Source: Bacteroidota bacterium (GTDB taxonomy: Bacteria > Bacteroidota > Bacteroidia > Cytophagales > Cytophagaceae). Taken from it: a stretch of 64,000 nt of DNA. Location: contig JAEWYS010000013.1 of assembly GCA_023458555.1 (NCBI GenBank), forward strand, positions 1-64,000, given 5' to 3'. The notes under the pieces were generated by a model. It saw only the letters and a program-made list of their open reading frames with translations. It searched no databases and had not been told where the DNA came from. Shown here piece after piece: positions 43,101 to 52,671 of this stretch. The position numbers and the translations under genes are program-made. Every line of letters starts with the position of its first letter. Within the stretch, counting starts at the first letter, position 1.

Positions 43101-43448
43101 ATGTCAGGTTCCGTTATAAAAGACATATTTTCAAAAGTATTCCTTATCATCTTTCTTTCGAAGATGATAATGCTGTATACTCCGTCTTTTATAAAAAACT
43201 TTGACCGGGACACGTATATCAGTGTGGTCCTGCAACTGGAAATTGAGAACAATAACAGCGGTAAAGGCCTTGTCGATATATGCGAAGAGGATGTATTCTC
43301 CGGTTACTACGCAAAGTTTTTTACATATCCCAATTTTGTTATACCGGTATATGATATTGAATCAATCAATTATATTCCGCGTGACTCTGAAAGTATTTGT
43401 GCTTTTTACCCATCTGTGCCCACACCCCCTCCCAATTGGCTGATTTGA
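43101..43448 (+). CDS. Hypothetical protein with N-terminal hydrophobic segment (115 aa)
   Basis: MSGSVIKDIFSKVFLIIFLSKMIMLYTPSF... has a hydrophobic stretch at about 8-27 that may be a membrane anchor or uncleaved signal. A mixed region follows with two Cys and a Pro-rich end (PSVPTPPPNWLI). No family is recognised. It lies 129 bp before the SulP gene on the same strand. A competing frame (43201-43443) is less likely because it lacks a comparable upstream region. Confidence 0.5.
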   Translation: MSGSVIKDIFSKVFLIIFLSKMIMLYTPSFIKNFDRDTYISVVLQLEIENNNSGKGLVDICEEDVFSGYYAKFFTYPNFVIPVYDIESINYIPRDSESICAFYPSVPTPPPNWLI

Positions 43449-43577
43449 AACACATCTTGTAAACAACTCCATGACGGGAAAGTCTGAACTGTCCGGAATA
43501 GCTTAGAGCTATATTCAGGGTGACAGAATATTTTCCTGTTTGTAGCAAAAAGAATTACTATTCAAATCAACAAAATT

Positions 43578-45188
43578 ATGACAGGCACACGTATGTCTGC
43601 GTTCCTCAAATTATCGAAACGCGACCTAAAATATGATTTACCTGCGAGTGTAGTGGTCTTCTTAGTGGCCCTGCCTCTATGCCTTGGTATTGCCATGGCT
43701 TCCGGAGCTCCTTTGTTTGCCGGATTGCTGACAGGAATCATCGGCGGTATTGTAGTAGCTGCCATTAGCGGTTCTCAACTCAGTGTAAGCGGTCCGGCTG
43801 CGGGCCTCACCGTAATCATACTGGGAGCCATTGAAAAACTTGGCGCTTATGAGACTTTTCTGCTGGCAGTTGTACTGGCCGGATTTATGCAGTTAATCCT
43901 TGGCATCGTCAGAGCCGGCATGATCGGCAATTACTTTCCTTCTTCCGTTATTATAGGAATGCTTGCTGCAATTGGTATTACCATTATTCTTAAGCAGATT
44001 CCGCATGCAGTCGGCTATGATTCAAGCTTCTTTGGCGAAGAGAGCTTTTCTCAGCTTAATCATGAGAACACATTTACTGCTCTGAGCAAAGCAGCCTCAT
44101 CGATTAATTACGGAGCTGCAATTATATGCCTGATATCGCTTTTTATACTTATCGCATGGCCGAAAGTAAAGAAGCTAAGCTTTATTCCTGCTCCATTGCT
44201 TGTGGTCATCGTTGGTATAGTGCTGGGTCAGGTTTTTAATGAAACCGTATTGTCTCTGGACGAAAAACATCTGGTAGTAATACCTGTTGTTCAGTCTTTC
44301 GGAGAATTTATGGGCCTGTTTACGCTGCCTGACTTCACACAGATTCTTAACAGTGATGTATGGCTTATAGCGTTTACCATTGCGGTAATTGCCAGCCTGG
44401 AAACCCTGTTGAGCATTGAGGCAGTGGACAAGATAGATCCTCAGAAAAGAGTTTCTCCGACCAACAGAGAGCTTATTGCCCAGGGAATCGGAAATATGAG
44501 CAGCGGGCTTCTGGGAGGGCTGCCGATGACTTCAGTGATTGTACGTTCATCTGCCAATGTCAACTCAGGAGGACGGACCCGTCAAAGCGCCATGCTGCAT
44601 GGCTTGTGGATGCTTCTTGCTGTAATTGTTATTCCCAGAGTAATCAACCTGATTCCATTATCATCTCTTGCCGCCATACTTTTGCTTACCGGCTATAAGC
44701 TGGCTAAGGCAAAGCTATTTAAAGATATGTGGCTGAAAGGCAGGGATCAGTTTATTCCTTTTATGGTAACAATTCTCGCCATAATATTTACAGATCTGCT
44801 AATGGGCGTAGGAATCGGACTGGTTGTAGCCATGTTCTTCATATTGCGCAACAACATGTCTAATGCATTTAAGTATTCGGTAGAGAATGCAGACAGCGGT
44901 TCCAGAATCACCATTACATTGTCCGAAGAAGTATCATTCCTTAATAAAGCCGCTATTCAGAAAGCGCTATACAATCTTCCTAAAAAAACTACTGAAGTAG
45001 TCATTGATGGCAGCTACAGCCGCTTTATTGATAAGGACGTGATTGAAGTCATCAATGATTTCAGGCAGAATGCAACAAGCAAAGGTATCAAAACAGAATT
45101 AACTGATATCGTCAATATGAAGAATATTCCGGATATCAGAAAACTGACCAATACCTCCAAACCAAAAAAAGTAAAACATAAAGTATAA
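43578..45188 (+). CDS. SulP-family anion transporter (probable bicarbonate transporter)
   Basis: The 536-residue protein has about 12-14 membrane segments. SulP features are visible: LKYDLPASVVVFLVALPLCLGIAMASGAPLFAGLLTGIIGGIV (about 14-56), SGPAAGLTV, and GMSSGLLGGLPMTSVIVRSSANVNSGGRT-like residues near 310-337. A STAS-like end follows (about 435-520, with EVSFLNKAAIQKAL and VVIDGSYSRFIDKDV). A beta-carbonic anhydrase gene follows after 19 bp, which supports bicarbonate rather than sulphate transport (inference from the pairing). Confidence 0.92.
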   Translation: MTGTRMSAFLKLSKRDLKYDLPASVVVFLVALPLCLGIAMASGAPLFAGLLTGIIGGIVVAAISGSQLSVSGPAAGLTVIILGAIEKLGAYETFLLAVVLAGFMQLILGIVRAGMIGNYFPSSVIIGMLAAIGITIILKQIPHAVGYDSSFFGEESFSQLNHENTFTALSKAASSINYGAAIICLISLFILIAWPKVKKLSFIPAPLLVVIVGIVLGQVFNETVLSLDEKHLVVIPVVQSFGEFMGLFTLPDFTQILNSDVWLIAFTIAVIASLETLLSIEAVDKIDPQKRVSPTNRELIAQGIGNMSSGLLGGLPMTSVIVRSSANVNSGGRTRQSAMLHGLWMLLAVIVIPRVINLIPLSSLAAILLLTGYKLAKAKLFKDMWLKGRDQFIPFMVTILAIIFTDLLMGVGIGLVVAMFFILRNNMSNAFKYSVENADSGSRITITLSEEVSFLNKAAIQKALYNLPKKTTEVVIDGSYSRFIDKDVIEVINDFRQNATSKGIKTELTDIVNMKNIPDIRKLTNTSKPKKVKHKV

Positions 45189-45207
45189 CCATTCAATAAC
45201 TATACAT

Positions 45208-45870
45208 ATGCTAAAGAAACAATTTGATAATATAGAATTAACCAAAGGCTTCGGAAGGCTACTGGAAGGTAATGCAAAGTGGATGGAAACAGTAGCCAAT
45301 GATACAACCGGAATGTTCCAGCAGCTTGCCAAAGGACAGAATCCTGAGGTATTATGGATCGGCTGTGCCGACAGCCGGGTTCCCGCCAATCAGATCACCA
45401 ATACCAAGCCCGGAGAAATTTTTGTACACCGCAACATTGCCAATATGTGTGTACATTCAGATATGAACATGCTAAGTGTACTCGATTATGCCGTCAATGT
45501 ACTGAAAGTAAAGCATGTAATCGTTGCCGGCCACTACGGTTGCGGGGGAGTTGCAGCAGCGCTTAGCCGCAAACAATATGGAATTATCGACAACTGGCTA
45601 TGCCATATCAAAGATGTATACCGCCTGCATAATAAGGAAATTGATGATATCGCCGATCCGGAAGAAAAAGTCAATCGCCTTGTCGAGCTGAACGTAGCAG
45701 AGCAGGTATTTAACCTATGTACTACATCAATCATTCAGAATGCCTGGAAAGAGCGTGACGACCTTGCCGTTCACGGAATGGTCATTGATATAAGTACCGG
45801 AAAACTGATTGACCTGGATATTACCTTTCTGGACAGCAACGGACTGGGAAAAGTCTTTGCTTACAAATAA
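45208..45870 (+). CDS. can: Beta-class carbonic anhydrase
   Basis: The 220-residue protein has the full zinc site: Cys53, Asp55, Arg57 (IGCADSRVPAN) and His109, Cys112 (AGHYGCGG). It interconverts CO2 and bicarbonate in the cytosol. The length and the pair of motifs fit clade B beta-CAs. It is 19 bp downstream of the SulP transporter on the same strand, so the two are likely co-transcribed and act together to supply bicarbonate or balance pH. A terminator follows directly. Confidence 0.96.
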   Translation: MLKKQFDNIELTKGFGRLLEGNAKWMETVANDTTGMFQQLAKGQNPEVLWIGCADSRVPANQITNTKPGEIFVHRNIANMCVHSDMNMLSVLDYAVNVLKVKHVIVAGHYGCGGVAAALSRKQYGIIDNWLCHIKDVYRLHNKEIDDIADPEEKVNRLVELNVAEQVFNLCTTSIIQNAWKERDDLAVHGMVIDISTGKLIDLDITFLDSNGLGKVFAYK

Positions 45871-45880
45871 GCCTCTCAGA

Positions 45881-45915
45881 AACCCGCCACAAATCACCGG
45901 CGGGTTTTTATTTTT
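45881..45915 (+). terminator. Rho-independent terminator after carbonic anhydrase gene
   Basis: Stem AACCCGCC (45881-45888) pairs with GGCGGGTT (45899-45906), followed by TTTATTTTT. Confidence 0.92.
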
Positions 45916-46011
45916 ATCAGCTTTTTCCTTTACCCGCAGACACCCTGATGTTTTACAACATTATATATTTCTGGCAAAAGTCAGGGAGAATCAAATCTTT
46001 TGCAAAGACAG

Positions 46012-46067
46012 TTAACAAATACTTAACATAGCAATAATCATGAGTTAACAACACCGGGATAGTTTTG
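46012..46067 (+). promoter_or_regulatory. Pho-box-like promoter of the TonB receptor
   Basis: TTAACA occurs at 46012, 46023 and 46045, a spacing of 11 and 22 bp. TAGTTTTG (46060-46067) matches the -7 element TAnnTTTG and starts 10 bp after the last repeat. The same layout recurs before four more genes of this locus, which points to one activator of the PhoB type (direct repeats every 11 bp). Confidence 0.75.
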
Positions 46068-46102
46068 GACAAAACAATAAAAATTACCAAAACTATTTCA
46101 GC

Positions 46103-48922
46103 GTGAAAACGATTAAGCAAATTCGTCTCCTGATTTTCCTTGCTGTTTTTTTCAGCGTTATCGATGCAGCAGCCCAGCACGGCAGCATTCAGGGAACTAT
46201 CCTGGATGACAGCGGGGAACCCGTAATGGATGTAAATGTGGTGATACCCGCCCTGCAAAAGGGCACAGTTACAGACTGGGAAGGGAATTACATGCTCCAG
46301 AATATTCCTGCCGGAACCTACCAGATTCTGTTTAAAGTAATAGGTTATAAATCCGATACATTAAAAGGCGTAACAGTATTTCCGGGTCAGGTTGCTGAAA
46401 TCAACCATACACTAATCAAGGAAGGAGATGAGCTTCTTGATCTTGATATTGCTGTAGTCGGCACCAAAGTGACGGGAACCACACAGGCCGTAATACAGGA
46501 AGTGAAAGAAAGTGATGAAGTAGTAACCGCTGTTTCTTCCGAACAAATCAGCAAATCTCAGGACCGGTCAGCTGCAGACGTTATGCGAAGAATACCGGGA
46601 GCTACGATTATTGACAATCGTTTTGTAATGGTAAGAGGCCTGAGCCAGCGCTATAATACGGTTATGCTGAATGGAATTATTGCTCCCAGCACAGAAGCCG
46701 ATTCCAGAGCTTTTTCCTTTGATATAGTTCCAAGCCGGCTTATCGACCGCATGCTTGTTTTCAAATCCGGCTCAGCCGACCTTCCCGCCGAATTTGCAGG
46801 AGCCATTGTTAAAATCTACACGCGAAGTGTTGTCCAGAAAGATTTTATTAGCGTAGGCCTTACTGGAGGCTTCCGGGCAGGAACCACACTAAACGATTTT
46901 TCAAAAGCACGATCAGGAAGTAGTACAGACTGGCTAGGCTTTGATAATGGCAACAGAAATCTTCCTTCCAATTTTCCTAAGTCGAACCTCCGAAGCATAT
47001 TCGATCCTTCTACACTCGCCAATGCTGCAGGCATGTTGCCCGGATCATGGAATTACAATACTGTCACTGCAAGACCTGATATGCGTTTTAACCTGGATAT
47101 AGGCAAAAACTGGTACTGGGGTGCTAAAAAGCTTTCCACGCTCACATCATTAAGCTATTCCAATACTTTTCAGCATACAGAAGTCGGGTTTACCCGGTAC
47201 GATCAGTTTATCGAGGCACAGGGAAGAAGCCAGCGGGAATTTAACTATATAGACCAAAAGTATACCAATACCGCCACTACTTCACTCATCAGCAACTGGC
47301 GCTTACATCTTAACAGCAAAAACATCATTGAGTTTCGCAACCTGCTCAATCAGTCGGGCATGAGTGATTTTACGCTACGTACCGGTGTGGTTGGGCCTAT
47401 AGAAGACCCGCGCTTTGATGTTCGCAATTTTTCACTCTATTATACTACACGAAGAATGTATTCCGGTCAGCTGCAGGGAACACATGACCTGAAGATATTT
47501 AAACACCCTACAGAGTTTAGCTGGGTTGCCGGTTATTCCAATATCAACCGGGAAGAACCTAATGTAAAAAGAGCCCGAACACAAAAAGTTTCCGGCAGTG
47601 ACGAACCTTATCAGATTGTTCTTCCATCTTCAGCGACAACGTACGATGCTGCCACCTTTTATTCAGATCTTAATGAGCATACTTATGCTCTAAACACATC
47701 CTTTATAACAAAGATTGATCGTCCTGACTCATCCCGTTATGAAGTCAGCTACGGGCTGTATAGCGAGTATAAAGTCCGTGACTTTGCCGCACGCTGGTTT
47801 TCCTACACCAGACAGCCAGGTTTTGACAATAGCCTGCTGCAGAAACCTGTCGAAGAATTATTTGGGGGAAATTACTTCAAGCCGGGCGGGTTACTACTTA
47901 CAGAAGGAACCAACAATACAGATTCATATGATGCCAATTACAAGCTGGTAGCCGGCTACGCGGGACTTACCATACCTGTTGGAAGATTTAAGCTCAACGG
48001 AGGCATCCGGACAGAAGTGTTCAATCAGCAGCTGAATAGCCAGCTTAATAATGGAGAACTGGTTAATGTTGACAGCACTTATATCTCTCCTCTGCCTTTT
48101 GTTAACTTGGCCTATAATATCAGTAAGAAGCAGCTTGTACGACTTACGTATGGAAAAACCCTGAATCGTCCGTATTTCAGGGAATTGGCTCCATATGCCT
48201 ATTATGACTTTGATCTTAATGCAGATTTTCAGGGTAATCCGGACCTGATCTTAGCTACCATACATAATATTGATGCTCGCTATGAGATCTATCCTTCCGG
48301 ATCTGAATTTATAGCTTTCGGTGTATTCTATAAATATTTTCTAAACCCGATCGAGACAGTAATCGGCGGATCTGCAAACCCCGTATTTACCTTCCAGAAT
48401 GCTCACAGTGCATACAATTACGGAGCAGAAGTTGAAATCCGTAAATCCCTGGCGGGACTTTCCCAAAGCCGGTTTATTCAGAATCTGAGTCTTCTGTTTA
48501 ACGGAGCCTTGATTCAGAGTCAGATCGATCTGGGAGATTCCTCTTCTCTGCTCGAAGCACGTGTGCGTCCGCTGCAGGGCCAGTCGCCTTATGTGATCAA
48601 TACAGGTATCTACTACAATAATGTAAAAGGCGATCTGTCTGTAACACTTCTTTACAATATTTATGGAAAGCGGATCTTCATGATTGGAAATATTGATAAT
48701 CCGACCATATATGAAATGCCCCGAAACTCCCTCGATCTTACCATCACCAAAGATCTCAGCGAGCGGATGAGAGCTTCTTTTGGCATCCAGGACATTTTCA
48801 ATGCTCCGTTCCGGTTCTATCAGGATTCCGACCGGAATGAAAAAATCAACAGCATTGACGAGCCATATCGGGTTTTCAGACGCGGACAATACGTTACGCT
48901 CGGATTCACTTACAAATGGTAA
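46103..48922 (+). CDS. TonB-dependent receptor of the phosphate locus
   Basis: The 939-residue protein has a signal peptide (about 1-24, DAAAQ). A carboxypeptidase-regulatory-like domain spans about 27-110 (GSIQGTILDDSGEPVMDVNVVIP). The plug is at about 130-240 (SADVMRRIPGATIIDNRFVMVRGLSQRYNTVMLNG and VFKSGSADLPAEFAGAIVKIYT), then a long beta barrel ends YVTLGFTYKW. The start is MKTIKQIRLL. It should carry a ligand across the outer membrane using TonB. The pho-like promoter and the pst genes nearby suggest phosphate or an organophosphate as ligand; this is not shown directly. A beta-helix lipoprotein follows. Confidence 0.92.
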   Translation: MKTIKQIRLLIFLAVFFSVIDAAAQHGSIQGTILDDSGEPVMDVNVVIPALQKGTVTDWEGNYMLQNIPAGTYQILFKVIGYKSDTLKGVTVFPGQVAEINHTLIKEGDELLDLDIAVVGTKVTGTTQAVIQEVKESDEVVTAVSSEQISKSQDRSAADVMRRIPGATIIDNRFVMVRGLSQRYNTVMLNGIIAPSTEADSRAFSFDIVPSRLIDRMLVFKSGSADLPAEFAGAIVKIYTRSVVQKDFISVGLTGGFRAGTTLNDFSKARSGSSTDWLGFDNGNRNLPSNFPKSNLRSIFDPSTLANAAGMLPGSWNYNTVTARPDMRFNLDIGKNWYWGAKKLSTLTSLSYSNTFQHTEVGFTRYDQFIEAQGRSQREFNYIDQKYTNTATTSLISNWRLHLNSKNIIEFRNLLNQSGMSDFTLRTGVVGPIEDPRFDVRNFSLYYTTRRMYSGQLQGTHDLKIFKHPTEFSWVAGYSNINREEPNVKRARTQKVSGSDEPYQIVLPSSATTYDAATFYSDLNEHTYALNTSFITKIDRPDSSRYEVSYGLYSEYKVRDFAARWFSYTRQPGFDNSLLQKPVEELFGGNYFKPGGLLLTEGTNNTDSYDANYKLVAGYAGLTIPVGRFKLNGGIRTEVFNQQLNSQLNNGELVNVDSTYISPLPFVNLAYNISKKQLVRLTYGKTLNRPYFRELAPYAYYDFDLNADFQGNPDLILATIHNIDARYEIYPSGSEFIAFGVFYKYFLNPIETVIGGSANPVFTFQNAHSAYNYGAEVEIRKSLAGLSQSRFIQNLSLLFNGALIQSQIDLGDSSSLLEARVRPLQGQSPYVINTGIYYNNVKGDLSVTLLYNIYGKRIFMIGNIDNPTIYEMPRNSLDLTITKDLSERMRASFGIQDIFNAPFRFYQDSDRNEKINSIDEPYRVFRRGQYVTLGFTYKW

Positions 48923-48934
48923 AAAGACTCAATG

Positions 48935-48990
48935 TTAATGATAAGCTAATAAGGTCTTAACCATTCATTAACATGCCAATTATAGTTTTG
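48935..48990 (+). promoter_or_regulatory. Pho-box-like promoter of the beta-helix lipoprotein gene
   Basis: TTAATG at 48935, TTAACC at 48957 and TTAACA at 48968 keep the 11-bp periodicity (22 and 11). TAGTTTTG at 48983-48990 is the -7 element, again 10 bp after the last repeat. Confidence 0.75.
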
Positions 48991-49027
48991 CCCAAGTAAA
49001 TAAACCAATTAATCATTACTATTTAAC

Positions 49028-50299
49028 ATGAGAAAACTATCAACCTTCCTCCTTGCGATGCTTGTAGCCGGACTTGTCGCTTGTAAAAAAGATGATGATA
49101 ATCCGGGCAACAATGGAAATGGAAACGATAATGGCTCCCTGACTGTACTAACCGGAGAAATCACTTCGGACCTTTCGCTGGATGCCGGAAAAAAATATCT
49201 GCTTACAGGCAATGTATTTGTAACCAATGGAGCAACAATAACCATTCCTGCAGGTACAGTTATCTTTGGAGACAAGCTTTCCAAAGGAGCGCTGATTATC
49301 ACTAAAGGCTCTAAAATCAATGCAGTCGGAACTCCCGATAAACCAATTGTATTTACATCCAATGCTCCCGAAGGTTTCAGAAACCGTGGAGACTGGGCCG
49401 GTGTGGTACTTCTGGGTGAAGCACGCAACAACCGTGGCGCTGGACAGGATATCGAAGGTATCTCTGGTGGCAATGCAAACGGAAAACATGGTGGTGAAAA
49501 AGAAAACGACAATTCTGGTGTAATGCAGTATGTTCGTATCGAATTTGCCGGAATCGCTCTTTCTCCGGACAATGAGCTTAACTCTCTTACCATGGGATCT
49601 GTCGGAAAAGGCACAGTAACGGACCACATCCTGGTATCTTATGCCGGAGATGATGCATTTGAGTGGTTCGGCGGTAACGTAGACGGTAATCATCTGATTG
49701 CATACAATACCCTTGACGATGATTTCGATACGGATATGGGTTATACTGGTACTGTGAATTACGGAATCGTTGTAAGAGATCCGGGAAGCGCTGACGTATC
49801 CGGTTCAAACGGATTCGAGTCTGACAACAACAGCTCTCAGCCTGAGTTGCAGCCAATCACTGCTCCAGTGTTCAACTACTTCACTGTGATAGGACCATAC
49901 GCTTTCAAATCCAAAGATATTGACGCCAACTATCAGCACGGAGGTCACCTGAGAAGAGGCTCCAATATTGTAATCAAAAACTCTCTTATCGTAGGCTGGC
50001 CCACAGGTATTAACTTTGACAAGCCAGGTCAGGGTGTAATGGTAGAAAATACGGTCGTTGCAAAAAATAACGCTGTTGCAAGTTCTGTATATGTAAAAGG
50101 TGACGCACCTGCCGGTTCTTCCATAATCGAAGTCGATGATATGAACTCGTTATTCACTAACACCGGCTGGAAAAACCTGGAGAATCCTGATTTGTCAGCT
50201 GTAGCTGAGACTTACAGAGATAAAGGTGCTTTTGGTGGTTCTCCAAACTGGAACTGGGGTGCCTGGATCAACTTTGATCCTATCTATACCAAATACTAA
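49028..50299 (+). CDS. Surface lipoprotein with right-handed beta-helix-like fold
   Basis: The 423-residue protein has a lipoprotein signal (LVAGLVACKKDDDNPG, Cys about 19) and then a Gly/Asn-rich linker. The body has features of parallel beta helices: VTNGATITIPAGTVIFGD, KGALIITKGSKINAVGT, PIVFTSNAPEG, WAGVVLLGEA and later IVIKNSLIVGWPTGINFDKPG. Proteins of this type often follow TonB receptors in Bacteroidota. The pho-like promoter suggests that it serves phosphate scavenging, perhaps as a surface binding partner of the receptor before it. The exact ligand or activity is unknown. Confidence 0.85.
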   Translation: MRKLSTFLLAMLVAGLVACKKDDDNPGNNGNGNDNGSLTVLTGEITSDLSLDAGKKYLLTGNVFVTNGATITIPAGTVIFGDKLSKGALIITKGSKINAVGTPDKPIVFTSNAPEGFRNRGDWAGVVLLGEARNNRGAGQDIEGISGGNANGKHGGEKENDNSGVMQYVRIEFAGIALSPDNELNSLTMGSVGKGTVTDHILVSYAGDDAFEWFGGNVDGNHLIAYNTLDDDFDTDMGYTGTVNYGIVVRDPGSADVSGSNGFESDNNSSQPELQPITAPVFNYFTVIGPYAFKSKDIDANYQHGGHLRRGSNIVIKNSLIVGWPTGINFDKPGQGVMVENTVVAKNNAVASSVYVKGDAPAGSSIIEVDDMNSLFTNTGWKNLENPDLSAVAETYRDKGAFGGSPNWNWGAWINFDPIYTKY

Positions 50300-50325
50300 T
50301 ATCAAATACGAATATAGGTTTGTTT

Positions 50326-50354
50326 GCCCGGGAAACTTTGTCCCGGGCTTTTTT
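50326..50354 (+). terminator. Rho-independent terminator after the beta-helix lipoprotein gene
   Basis: Stem GCCCGGGA (50326-50333) pairs with TCCCGGGC (50341-50348), then a T-run. Confidence 0.93.
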
Positions 50355-50368
50355 ACTAAAGTAATCTT

Positions 50369-50971
50369 ATGTTTTCGGTAAAGTCATCCACAGTTATTGT
50401 TTTTCTTCTAGGTTTTATTGCACTAATAAGCTTCTCATGTAGTGATTACAGTCCCGAACGATATAAAACATCTGCGGAGCTGGACGATCTGCTTACGCGC
50501 ATCTCTGCCTATACTGAAAAGAAACCACGTCATATAAGTTATGCTGATCGTTTTAATGCAGAGCATCGCACCTATTATCAAAGAGTAGCCGGAAATCTGA
50601 ATAGCCGTATTGAACAGCTTTATGTAAACGACTCTCTCCACTACTTTCTCCTGGTCAAAAATGACGCTAAGAGTCTCTATAAAGAGAAAAGGGCCGTGGG
50701 CGGTATCTTCAAACTGGAACGTGATTCGATTGTGGAAATGGAAATTCAATTCATAACTCCTATGCTGGTAGAAGAAGAGCTGACAAGAAAAGGCGCTGAG
50801 CTTTTTAAATCCATGGTAAAAAACGAAAACATGGATGAGTATTTCGGCAACCCTGCCTATATGGAATGGCCAAACCCTAATGTCAGCTATGACAAAGCAA
50901 CAAATCGATGGGTATTTCCTGACAATTCAGAGCTTGCTGTATTCAAAAACATCATGACCGGACAAAAATAA
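50369..50971 (+). CDS. Hypothetical lipoprotein (200 aa)
   Basis: The lipoprotein signal is IALISFSCSDYSPERY (Cys about 24). The remainder is soluble and charged with no motif I recognise: ARG/LYS-rich helices near 35-75, then a beta region (LHYFLLVKNDAKSLYKEKRAVGGIFKLERDSIVEMEIQFITP). It starts 15 bp after the terminator of the preceding gene, so expression may come from read-through or from a promoter within the hairpin region. It sits inside the phosphate locus between the receptor pair and the Ton motor operon. Confidence 0.75.
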   Translation: MFSVKSSTVIVFLLGFIALISFSCSDYSPERYKTSAELDDLLTRISAYTEKKPRHISYADRFNAEHRTYYQRVAGNLNSRIEQLYVNDSLHYFLLVKNDAKSLYKEKRAVGGIFKLERDSIVEMEIQFITPMLVEEELTRKGAELFKSMVKNENMDEYFGNPAYMEWPNPNVSYDKATNRWVFPDNSELAVFKNIMTGQK

Positions 50972-51055
50972 GCCGGCAAAATCCTGTATCGCATTTTTTC
51001 AACTACGCCAATTCCTGATTTCTGTGAAATCAGCATATTGTAGCTAATTTTTTAC

Positions 51056-51083
51056 GGCCCCGCCTTATCAGACGGGGCTTTTT
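51056..51083 (+). terminator. Rho-independent terminator after the 200-aa lipoprotein gene
   Basis: Stem GGCCCCG/CGGGGC (51056-51062 with 51073-51078) is followed by TTTTTC. Another hairpin, CTGATTTctgtgAAATCAG, lies just upstream near 51015-51033. Confidence 0.85.
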
Positions 51084-51097
51084 CATTCTCATTCCGC

Positions 51098-51142
51098 TTA
51101 ACAATTATTTAACAATCCCTTAACGATAAAGCTATACGGCAA
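51098..51142 (+). promoter_or_regulatory. Pho-box-like promoter of the exbB-exbD-exbD-tonB operon
   Basis: TTAACA at 51098 and 51109 and TTAACG at 51120 form three direct repeats exactly 11 bp apart. A TA dinucleotide at 51135-51136 lies 10 bp after the last repeat, but the -7 match is weak (TACGGCAA). Confidence 0.7.
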
Positions 51143-51180
51143 GACTTCATTTGCATAAATAAAAACAAACTCGTTCAAAC

Positions 51181-52032
51181 ATGCAAAATCAGACTCAACG
51201 ATCCGACAAATTCACTTCCTTCTTCGCGCTTATCGCCATACCAGTGATATTCGCAGCATGCCTTGTACTGTTCTTCTATGTATTGGGCCATGAAAGCAAT
51301 TTTGAAGGAGGCGATCCTGTAAAGGGGCATCCGCTTAATTATCTTGGAACAGTATACAAAGGTGGTATTATTGTTCCTTTTCTTATGTCCTGCTTTGTAA
51401 TGGTACTAACCTTTTCTGTCGAAAGATTTCTGACCATTTCCAAAGCATATGGCAAAGGTTCTCTGGATAAATTTCTCCGTGATATCAAATTCCAGCTTTC
51501 AGATAACAATCTTGAAACAGCAAAAACACGGTGCTCTTCACAAAAAGGTTCTGTCGGAAATGTTGTTTTCTCAGTAATCAGCCGTTATCAGCAAATCCTT
51601 TCTGATTCCGCTTATAACAAAGAACAAAAAACAGCAGCTATTCAGAAAGAAATAGAAGAAGCTACCGCGCTTGAGCTGCCGGTTCTTGAAAAAAACCTTA
51701 CCATTATTGCCACCCTCGCTTCTGTTGCTACACTAATTGGTCTTCTCGGAACAGTAATAGGTATGATCAAAGCTTTTGCCGCACTTGCGACTGCCGGCTC
51801 ACCGGACGCTGTTGCGCTGGCAAATGGTATATCTGAAGCGTTAATTAATACCGCACTTGGAATCGCTTCATCCGCACTTGCCATTATTTCATACAACTTC
51901 TTTACAAGCAAAATTGATACGCTCACATACAGTATCGATGAGATCGGCTTTAGCATTGTATCACACTTCAATGCAACATACCGGGAACCGCGCAGCGAGC
52001 GGAAAGTTGCCGAAACATTTGTTGTTCAATAA
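51181..52032 (+). CDS. exbB: ExbB/TolQ-type proton channel protein
   Basis: The 283-residue protein has three membrane segments: about 17-38, 58-80 and a paired region at about 165-230 (LTIIATLASVATLIGLLGTVIGMIKAFAALA). This is the MotA/TolQ/ExbB signature with Pro/Thr-rich loops. With ExbD it uses the proton gradient to drive TonB. It starts an operon with two exbD genes, tonB and a response regulator, under pho-like repeats, so the motor is likely produced when phosphate is scarce. Confidence 0.93.
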   Translation: MQNQTQRSDKFTSFFALIAIPVIFAACLVLFFYVLGHESNFEGGDPVKGHPLNYLGTVYKGGIIVPFLMSCFVMVLTFSVERFLTISKAYGKGSLDKFLRDIKFQLSDNNLETAKTRCSSQKGSVGNVVFSVISRYQQILSDSAYNKEQKTAAIQKEIEEATALELPVLEKNLTIIATLASVATLIGLLGTVIGMIKAFAALATAGSPDAVALANGISEALINTALGIASSALAIISYNFFTSKIDTLTYSIDEIGFSIVSHFNATYREPRSERKVAETFVVQ

Positions 52033-52047
52033 AAAGCAGTCACATCC

Positions 52048-52638
52048 ATGTCTAAAATAAAAGTCCCGAGACAAAGCATAACACTGGATATGACAGCCAT
52101 GTGTGATATGGCTTTCCTTCTGCTTACGTTCTTTATGCTGGCTACCAAGTTCAAGCCGGAGGAAAGCGCGATCGTTGATATTCCTTCATCGGTCTCTGAA
52201 ATTAAAGTTCCGGAATCCGATATAATCACTATTTCGGTTCAAAAAAACGGAGCAGTTTTTTTCGGAGTGGATGGTCAGAATACTCGTCTTGCTCTTATCC
52301 GGAAAATGAATGAAAAATATGATCTCGCCCTTACCGATCAGGAAAAAACACTTTTCACATTAATGGATGCTTATGGAGCTCCGGTATCCGGATTACGTTC
52401 TCTGCTGAACATGAGCCATGAGCAGCGTCAGCAAACAACTATGCCTGGCATACCGGCAGATTCTGCAACCAATGAGCTCAAAGACTGGATTCATCTGGCA
52501 AGGCTTTCCAATCCTAAATGCCGGATTGCAATAAAAGGCGACAAAGAAACCGATATCAGTGTCATACAACAGGTAATCGAAACGCTGCAAAAGCAGAATA
52601 TCAACAAATTCAACCTGATTACCACACTCGAAATGTAA
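52048..52638 (+). CDS. exbD: ExbD/TolR-type protein, copy 1
   Basis: The 196-residue protein has a single N-terminal membrane helix (about 13-33) with LDMTAMCDMAFLLLTFFMLAT. The Asp of CDMAF corresponds to the proton-carrying Asp of ExbD. A periplasmic domain follows and is longer than the E. coli protein. It starts 15 bp after exbB and is followed by a second exbD. Two different ExbD proteins per motor are common in Bacteroidota. Confidence 0.92.
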   Translation: MSKIKVPRQSITLDMTAMCDMAFLLLTFFMLATKFKPEESAIVDIPSSVSEIKVPESDIITISVQKNGAVFFGVDGQNTRLALIRKMNEKYDLALTDQEKTLFTLMDAYGAPVSGLRSLLNMSHEQRQQTTMPGIPADSATNELKDWIHLARLSNPKCRIAIKGDKETDISVIQQVIETLQKQNINKFNLITTLEM

Positions 52639-52671
52639 TCCAGGAATTCCCAATCTGATAATACTTATACA